A stretch of DNA of 51,839 nucleotides from Opitutia bacterium UBA7350 (GTDB lineage Bacteria; Verrucomicrobiota; Verrucomicrobiia; Opitutales; Coraliomargaritaceae). The DNA lies in assembly GCA_949524905.1 (NCBI GenBank), contig CATINC010000004.1, positions 1 to 51,839 of the forward strand, written 5' to 3'. The notes beneath the pieces were generated by a model. The model did not search any database. It saw only the letters and a list, made by a program, of their open reading frames with translations, and was not told the origin of the DNA. The translations under genes were made by a program, and so were the position numbers. Below are positions 46,221 through 51,839 of this stretch, one piece after another. Numbering within the stretch: position 1 is the first letter of the stretch; each line of letters begins with the position of its first letter.

Positions 46221-47603
46221 TTATTGCCGCTTGTTGGGGCGTCCTTGACCGAAAACGAAGTGTTGGTTTGGGGTATGGGAGGCTTCGAGGATGTTCTTTA
46301 ACAGCGCGAGCTGTTCCGGATATTTTCCGGCGAGGTCGTTTTCCTGTGCGAGGTCCTCATTTAAGTTGAAGAGCTCAACTTGGTTTACATCTGGATTTAC
46401 CGAGGAGACGTTTTCCTGAACCGCCACCCAGTTGCCTTGGCGCACGGCGCGTTTGGTCGGCCAATGCAACTCAAAGTAAACCGCGTCGTGGGCCTTTTGT
46501 TTTTTTAAGTTACCTCTCAAAAGCGGAAGGTAGCTAATGCTGTCGGTTGCGTCATGCAGTTCAATACCTGCCATATCGCAAGCGGTTGCCATGAGATCCC
46601 AGTGCGCGCCTATGTGGTCGCTGCGCCGACCGGGCTCAATCACTCCCGGCCAATGCGCGATAAAGGGAACACGGGTTCCGCCTTCATACATGTCGCGCTT
46701 GATGCCGCGCAGGGGGCCACTGTCGTTGAAGAAATCACGCATGACTCCACCTGCGGTTGCGGCTCCGTTGTCACTGGTAAAAATGACGAGGGTGTTGTCT
46801 TCGATGCTGAGGTCTTTAAGGAGGTCGAGAATACCGCCAACATCCTGATCCAACAGGCTGATCATGCCGGCGAGGCGTTGCTGCACCGAGGGCCAATCCT
46901 TGCTTAGGTATTGGGTATAATTGGGGTCGCTCTGTGGTATTTGAATATGTGAGTGCGGTATCGTGTAGGCCAAATAGAGAAAGAAGGGTCCCGCTTGGTT
47001 ATTGAGAATGAACTTCCTCGCCTGAGTGGTGAGCCGATAATGACTGTATCCTTCAACGGTATGACGCGGACCAAGCGTGACCTTCTCGTGGTTTTCCCAC
47101 AACCATTGTGGGTAGTAGGAGTGGGCGTGGCGCTGACAGTTATACCCGTAGAAATAATCAAATCCCTGGTTCAAGGGATCGCCCTCGCTGAAGGGATAAC
47201 CCAGCCCCCATTTGCCGATGCAGGCAGTGGTGTAGTTGGCCTCTTTTAACTTTTCGGCGACGGTTATCGTTTCATCGGGAATTGGCAGTTGGCCGGATTC
47301 AGTTGTTTCGGTCGCCTTGATTTCATAATTTCCGCGAATGTAGCAATGGCCGACATGCTTGCCGGTCATGAGGGCGCAACGTGAAGGCGCGCAGACGGAG
47401 GTGCCGGCGTAGTAATCGGTAAGCAGCAGGCCCTCTTCTGCCATTTTGTCGATGCGCGGCGTTTTGATTTCGCTCTGACCGTAGGCGCCTAGTTGTCCGT
47501 AGCCCAAATCATCCGCCATGATAAAAATAATATTAGGCGGGGTGGAGCTGGCGCAAAGCGCGCTGCTGGCGATCAAAGCGAGGAAAGGAAAAAGGCGTAA
47601 CAT
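46221..47603 (-). CDS. Formylglycine sulfatase
   Basis: 460 residues. The signal peptide is 1-18 (FPFLALIASSALCAS). DD lies at 31-32 (MADDLGYGQLGAYG), CAPSR at 71-75, with IGKWGLGYP, YTIPHSHIQIP and TSDNGAATAGG. It is typical of the large arylsulfatase-A-like subgroup common in planctomycetes and verrucomicrobia. Its ATG abuts the stop of the preceding sulfatase with no gap, so ribosomes probably re-initiate. An exported glycan sulfatase with unknown regiospecificity. Confidence 0.93.
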   Translation of the reverse strand: MLRLFPFLALIASSALCASSTPPNIIFIMADDLGYGQLGAYGQSEIKTPRIDKMAEEGLLLTDYYAGTSVCAPSRCALMTGKHVGHCYIRGNYEIKATETTESGQLPIPDETITVAEKLKEANYTTACIGKWGLGYPFSEGDPLNQGFDYFYGYNCQRHAHSYYPQWLWENHEKVTLGPRHTVEGYSHYRLTTQARKFILNNQAGPFFLYLAYTIPHSHIQIPQSDPNYTQYLSKDWPSVQQRLAGMISLLDQDVGGILDLLKDLSIEDNTLVIFTSDNGAATAGGVMRDFFNDSGPLRGIKRDMYEGGTRVPFIAHWPGVIEPGRRSDHIGAHWDLMATACDMAGIELHDATDSISYLPLLRGNLKKQKAHDAVYFELHWPTKRAVRQGNWVAVQENVSSVNPDVNQVELFNLNEDLAQENDLAGKYPEQLALLKNILEASHTPNQHFVFGQGRPNKRQ

Positions 47604-49187
47604 TTAATGCAGGAAGTTCAGGATTGCTTGATTGAGCTTTGATTTGATCGTGGCGTATTCCGGTTGGTCAGCGAGGTTGTACCACTCGTGTGGGTCGTTG
47701 TGATGGTCGTAAAGTTCTTCGTTTCCATCGTTGTATAGGATGTAGCGGAAGCGCTCGGTGCGGTAGGCCCAATGTTGCTTGAGGGGCTTGCCATTGTTTT
47801 TAGGTCCAGCAAAACGCATGGTCAGGGCGCCGTCGGGACCAGCCCATTCGCCTGCTTGGGGATTTTCGAGCAGCGGGCGCATGCTGAAACCGTCGAGCGG
47901 AGCGCCCAGGGAGTTCTTACGGGTGTCGCCCTTTAGTTCGCAAAGATCGACGAGGGTGGGGTAAAGGTCGATGAGCGAGACCGGCTGGCGGGTTTGGGTG
48001 CCCGCCACACTGATACCCGGCGCGCGGATGATCATGGGAACGCGGGTGCTGTCTTCCCAAAGGGTGTTTTTAAAGAGGTATTTTTTCTGCCCCATATCCC
48101 AGCCATGGTCGCTGGTTACCACGATAATGGTGTTATCGGCGAGGCCATTCCGCTGGACGGCATCTACCACGGTTCCGATGCAGGCGTCGACCGCCGCTAC
48201 GCAGGCGAGGTAGGCGCGAAGGAAGGCCTTCAAGCCGGTGTCGAGATCGTTGTAGGATTCTCCGAGCAAATCATAATAATAATAGCCCTTGTCGATACCC
48301 TTGCCGTCGGAGGGGTCCGCGGTCTTGAGGTGAGTGTCATCGATATCATTGGGAAGTGCTCCATGAAGTTGAAGCTCGGTTTCAGGAAAACGGTCAAAAA
48401 ATTCCTGAGGCACATGCAGCGGGGTGTGGGGACGAACAAAGCCCACTGCCATAAAGAGCGGTTGACCGGACGGATTGTTGGCGTGGTCGCGCAAAGTTTT
48501 TGTTGCCCATCGTGCATTCAATTCGTCGGGGGTGAGGTCTCGGTTCTTGGAATCGCTGAAATTGAGTAGTCGTTCCTTGCCCCAAGAGTATTTCCAGCCC
48601 GCGCCCTCTGGTTGGTTTTCATGATCCATCCGCAGGGGGCCGTAGGAACCGTCGATGGGACCAACCTCAGCAAAGGGAAAGGGTACCCATGGGTTTGCTG
48701 AGCGGTCTTTACCTCCCTTTGACCAATAGGGTCCGTAATCGGCTTTGGATTTGTAGAAGTCCCAGTCTGTCGCGCGGTGATGATGCTCGTTCTTTCCGGT
48801 TCCAACAACGCGGTAACCGTTCTCACGAAAAAACTCCATCATCGTTTTGGAATGTTTGAGAACGGGGTTCTCGTACCACTTTGCCCAAAAGAGATTCTTT
48901 GAGGTGTGAGGGTAGATGCCGGTGTAAAGGCTGGCGCGGGAGGGTGCGCAAACGGGATTGTTGCTATACGCATGTTCAAAACTGACGGCCGTTTCCGCAA
49001 AGCGCGCTATGTTGGGCGTGATCGCCTGTGGGTGTCCAGCATTGATGGAGGTAAAATCATTGAGGTCGTCGCAGATGATGAAGACGACGTTGGGCCGCTC
49101 GCCCGCGAGTAACCCGGCGATGGTGGCACAAAAAACCAGTAGGCTTGCCAAATAAGGGTGCTGTCTGCGTCGCTGACTACGTATCAT
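47604..49187 (-). CDS. Iduronate-2-sulfatase-like formylglycine sulfatase
   Basis: 527 residues. The N-terminus is basic (MIRSQRRRQ) followed by a hydrophobic signal segment (ASLLVFCATIAGLLAG). DD lies at 40-41 in ICDDLNDF, a form typical of iduronate-2-sulfatase-like S1 members. CAPSR is at 80-84, with GTGKNEHH, GFVRPHTPLHVPQEFFDRF and TSDHGWDMG. The DHGW variant of the DNG motif also fits that branch. It hydrolyses sulfate esters in the periplasm or outside. It starts 12 bp after the GPH transporter stop. Confidence 0.92.
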   Translation of the reverse strand: MIRSQRRRQHPYLASLLVFCATIAGLLAGERPNVVFIICDDLNDFTSINAGHPQAITPNIARFAETAVSFEHAYSNNPVCAPSRASLYTGIYPHTSKNLFWAKWYENPVLKHSKTMMEFFRENGYRVVGTGKNEHHHRATDWDFYKSKADYGPYWSKGGKDRSANPWVPFPFAEVGPIDGSYGPLRMDHENQPEGAGWKYSWGKERLLNFSDSKNRDLTPDELNARWATKTLRDHANNPSGQPLFMAVGFVRPHTPLHVPQEFFDRFPETELQLHGALPNDIDDTHLKTADPSDGKGIDKGYYYYDLLGESYNDLDTGLKAFLRAYLACVAAVDACIGTVVDAVQRNGLADNTIIVVTSDHGWDMGQKKYLFKNTLWEDSTRVPMIIRAPGISVAGTQTRQPVSLIDLYPTLVDLCELKGDTRKNSLGAPLDGFSMRPLLENPQAGEWAGPDGALTMRFAGPKNNGKPLKQHWAYRTERFRYILYNDGNEELYDHHNDPHEWYNLADQPEYATIKSKLNQAILNFLH

Positions 49188-49199
49188 AGTTTATTTAAT

Positions 49200-50609
49200 T
49201 TAGACGGTTCCGCGTCGGTTTTCCAGTGCTTCCCGAATCTGAGACATGCGCGCCTTGGACAGCGGGTAAAGGGCGTTGAAGAGCATGGCAAGTAAGAGGC
49301 AAAGGACCGGAAGACCGATGAGTAGCAGTCGCATTTTCATGAGCGTTCCCTCGGGTTGTTCTCCGCCGAGGTCTTTATTGAAATGGGTCCAGGCCAAGAG
49401 AATGCCAGAAACGCCAAAGGCGAGGGAACTACCGGCTTTCATGATCCAACCGCTGATGGCGCTGAAGACGCCTTCCCGGCGCTTGCCGTTTTTGAATTCA
49501 TCGTAGTCACAATAATCGCCCAGCATGGAAAGAAAGATCGCCCAGAAAACGGTATAGGCGGGCGCGAAAAAGAAGGGGTCGAGGAAGAGTAATTCCGGGA
49601 TGTCCTGATTATAAGTGAACCAGCGCGCGAGACTACCCGTGAGCGCAAGCAACAAGGCGAGCAGGATCATCTTCTTCTTTTCAATTTTAATAAGGAAGCG
49701 TGAAATCACCGCCAGCATGATGATGCCGAGAATTTGAAGAATGTTTTGGGCAATGGCGAAGTATTGAGAACCACCGGCGGTGTCGCCCTCCCAGACATAG
49801 AACATGTTGACGTAGAGCCCGAAGGTCGCCACGAGCAGAATACTGGAGAGCAGAAAGACTCCGATACCGTGCAACAAAAGGAAGGCCGGATCTTTGACAA
49901 GGCTAAGGAAACTGGGCAGGAGGCGGACTTTTTCCTGCTGAAGGGCAACCTTGTGATAACGTTCCTGTGGGAAGCGGGCACAGATAACTCCGGATACTAG
50001 AATAAGTATGCTGGAGAGACCAGCTAGGGTGCGGATGCCGGTCACGGGGTCGCTGAAAAGCCAATCGTTCTGCGAAAGGGGAAAAATCCAGGGCAACATG
50101 AACATGAAGACCTTATTGAAAAAGGCGGAGTAAACCCGAATATTAGTGCGCTCTTCATAGTCAGGCGTCATTTCGGTTGCGAGGGCACGGAAGGGGACGG
50201 AATAAATGGTGTAGGTCGTGAAAAAAATGAGGGCAAAGCAAACAAAGTAGATGGACTTTGCCTGTTCAGTCCAATCGGGAGATGCCATCCAGATGAGGGG
50301 ATAGGCAATCGCCATGAGTGCCGAACCGATCAGCAGGAAGGGTTTGCGGCGTCCGAAGGAACCGCGCCAGTTGTCGCTGATCCAGCCCATGATGGGGTCG
50401 GTAATAGCATCCCAGATGCGCATGAGCATGAGGACAATGCCGATAGTGGCTGGGTTCAGCCCGAGAATGATATTGTAAACCGGGGTTGCGATATCGTTGA
50501 CGCCGTTCTCCCCATAGCGGTTGGCGAATTCGCCCGCTCCGAAGGAAACTTTTTCTTTAACCGGTAGTTTGCTTCTGGAGGCAGTTTTTTCTGGGGTGTC
50601 TTCGTTCAT
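49200..50609 (-). CDS. GPH-family MFS sugar:cation symporter
   Basis: 469 residues and about 12 membrane segments. The GPH signatures IWDAITDPIMGWISD and FGRRKPFLLIG lie in the first third, and DYCDYDEFKNGKRREG in the second half. It is a paralogue of the transporter in the left locus but lacks the long charged loop between the last two membrane segments. It probably imports the sugar or oligosaccharide released by the second locus. It lies between the truncated GH2-like gene (26 bp) and the first sulfatase (12 bp). Each glycan locus thus has its own uptake system. Confidence 0.92.
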   Translation of the reverse strand: MNEDTPEKTASRSKLPVKEKVSFGAGEFANRYGENGVNDIATPVYNIILGLNPATIGIVLMLMRIWDAITDPIMGWISDNWRGSFGRRKPFLLIGSALMAIAYPLIWMASPDWTEQAKSIYFVCFALIFFTTYTIYSVPFRALATEMTPDYEERTNIRVYSAFFNKVFMFMLPWIFPLSQNDWLFSDPVTGIRTLAGLSSILILVSGVICARFPQERYHKVALQQEKVRLLPSFLSLVKDPAFLLLHGIGVFLLSSILLVATFGLYVNMFYVWEGDTAGGSQYFAIAQNILQILGIIMLAVISRFLIKIEKKKMILLALLLALTGSLARWFTYNQDIPELLFLDPFFFAPAYTVFWAIFLSMLGDYCDYDEFKNGKRREGVFSAISGWIMKAGSSLAFGVSGILLAWTHFNKDLGGEQPEGTLMKMRLLLIGLPVLCLLLAMLFNALYPLSKARMSQIREALENRRGTV

Positions 50610-50635
50610 GGTTAAGAGGTGTGGATGCTTGAAGA

Positions 50636-51839
50636 TCAGACAATTTCCTCAGCCATGTGAATCTTATTCGGGATCTGACTTTCAGCGTATTGTATGTAGT
50701 TACAAAGGAGTTGGGTCGCTACGGGATCTTTGCCGACCTTTTTCCGCAAGATCAGCGTGCTGAGTAGCATCGTGCCGTTACCGTGTGCTTTCATGGCGAG
50801 ATCTGTCCCGTACCAAAGGTCTTCTCCGCCGAGGTAGGTACGTTTGCGAACCTTGTCGTCATCTTCGGGACGGAACCAGGTAATCGTTTGCGCAGGGCAC
50901 TCATCGGCATCGAGTTGATAAAAACTGTCGACGGGTGCGACTTCGTGGTACGGTTCATCCATCATGCAGTTTTGAGGCAGTCCTTTAAAGATGGGGTGCG
51001 CCTTGGCGACGTGCATACTGGATTCCCAAAAGGAAAAGGAAGGCCGCGTAAGTAGTTTAAAGGGAAAGGTGCTGGATTTGAGCAGTAGGTTTTCGTCGGT
51101 GGAAATACAGTTGCAGGCGTCGTATTCCTTCAGCATCGCTGGTGAGTTGCGTTCTGCTGGGGGCTCGAGGAAAATAGCGCTGCCTTTACCTGCTTCGATA
51201 TGTGTGAGTGCCTGTGCGACGGCGTCAAGGTCTGCCTCAGATGAAACGTCTTCCGGCACAAATAAAAGCACAATGGGCGTTTCATCGGGTGTCCAATCGC
51301 AGAGACGGGCATGGCTGAAGGCCATTAACTCAAGTGTCGGGGTGATCTCATTTTTAGGATCATAAACGACGAGTGTAGCAGTTAGTGTGGCTTCAATTTT
51401 TGGCAATACGTAGAGTTCGATTTCAGCCTTGTAGAGCACAGTGCCGGATTGGTTTGATGCGGCTACTTGAATGGTGTTGAGCCCGCTGTGTAGCAAGTCG
51501 GCGGGGATCTCTGCGTTTAACTTGTGGAAGTTGGACGTGTCACTCCATACCGGGACCGGTAGCTCATGGCGGGTCTCCTTGTTGGCGAGGGCAATGCACG
51601 AAGGAAGTGCGGCATTTTCGCCCCGTAGCACGAAGTTGCAGGATAGGTTTTCTCCGAGGAACAAATTGCGCCGTTCGGGGAAACAGAGGATGCGTGGGTT
51701 GGTATTTGCCTGCGCAATAGCATAGTAGGCGGCTTTGGGGCGTTGCCAGTTATCAATCAAACCTGCACCGAGGATCCAGTCGCCATCGGTAAAAGCGTGG
51801 ATGCAATAACCGGATACGTTTTTATTGGCGAGGAGGGCT
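50636..51839 (-). CDS. GH2-like glycoside hydrolase, C-terminal part (cut by the window edge)
   Basis: The frame is open to the right edge, so the start and most of the enzyme lie outside. The 401 visible residues begin inside the catalytic barrel. VSGYCIHAFTDGDWILGAG followed by LIDNWQRPKAAYYAI matches the last strand and exit of GH2-type barrels. After it come beta-sandwich domains (FLGENLSCNFVLRG; LLHSGLNTIQVAASN) and a region with VVYDPKNEI and FKGLPQNCMMDEPYHE that resembles the glutamine-amidotransferase-like or ThuA-like accessory domain found on some GH2 and GH42 enzymes. A TTG at 51760 is not a real start. It is the most upstream visible gene of the minus-strand operon. Confidence 0.75.
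   Translation of the reverse strand, partial: ALLANKNVSGYCIHAFTDGDWILGAGLIDNWQRPKAAYYAIAQANTNPRILCFPERRNLFLGENLSCNFVLRGENAALPSCIALANKETRHELPVPVWSDTSNFHKLNAEIPADLLHSGLNTIQVAASNQSGTVLYKAEIELYVLPKIEATLTATLVVYDPKNEITPTLELMAFSHARLCDWTPDETPIVLLFVPEDVSSEADLDAVAQALTHIEAGKGSAIFLEPPAERNSPAMLKEYDACNCISTDENLLLKSSTFPFKLLTRPSFSFWESSMHVAKAHPIFKGLPQNCMMDEPYHEVAPVDSFYQLDADECPAQTITWFRPEDDDKVRKRTYLGGEDLWYGTDLAMKAHGNGTMLLSTLILRKKVGKDPVATQLLCNYIQYAESQIPNKIHMAEEIV

Noticed and set aside
47994-48569. A 191-codon plus-strand frame opposite the iduronate-sulfatase-like gene
   Set aside because: It is fully inside a clear minus-strand sulfatase in a GC-rich stretch and shows no domain; it is a shadow frame.

Overview
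The window looks like a chromosomal piece from a marine, polysaccharide-degrading member of the Verrucomicrobiota, most likely class Opitutia (Coraliomargarita/Lentimonas-like). This is inferred from four traits: nine Cys-type (formylglycine) sulfatases, a PEP-CTERM surface protein, carbohydrate loci built on GPH-type MFS transporters rather than SusC/SusD pairs, and an McsA-McsB-ClpC operon in a non-Firmicute background. No search was run, so the taxonomy is a judgement from protein style.

Left locus (1-17,484): a LacI-family regulator faces a plus-strand series of genes. In order these are a five-bladed beta-propeller glycosidase (GH43/GH117-like), a GH2 enzyme, a sulfatase fused to a BIG2 domain, a GH86 beta-agarase/porphyranase-type endohydrolase, a PEP-CTERM protein with its own terminator, a sulfatase, a GPH transporter and a sulfatase. 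A convergent, extended paralogue of the last sulfatase closes the block. GH86 with GH2, a propeller glycosidase and sulfatases points to a sulfated red-algal galactan (porphyran or agar) as substrate. Two palindromes of the form GGTAT-N2-ATACC at 21-52, and matching half-sites upstream of the propeller gene, are candidate operators for the LacI protein.

Housekeeping core (17,759-36,679): acetyl-CoA synthetase with a DUF4212/SSS symporter pair (acetate uptake and activation); amidohydrolase, hisF and an unrecognised 591-residue protein; ilvE; mcsA-mcsB-clpC (protein-arginine phosphorylation and proteolysis); a family 4-like uracil-DNA glycosylase behind hflX; a left-handed beta-helix protein; two paralogous HAD phosphatases; an exported SGNH esterase; and tRNA-His(GTG).

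Right locus (36,993-51,839): directly after the tRNA and a 313-bp gap without a gene come two plus-strand sulfatases. They converge on a tightly packed minus-strand operon of at least seven genes. Read in transcription order it holds a GH2-like enzyme (cut by the window edge), a GPH transporter, three sulfatases, a secreted GH2 and a sialate-O-acetylesterase-like esterase. It looks like a second sulfated, possibly acetylated, glycan locus. Base composition seems to shift by eye inside it (richer in G+C at about 37.0-40.3 kb and 46.2-51.8 kb than at 40.3-46.2 kb), which suggests mosaic assembly. No sulfatase-maturation enzyme is present in the window, so maturation must be encoded elsewhere.
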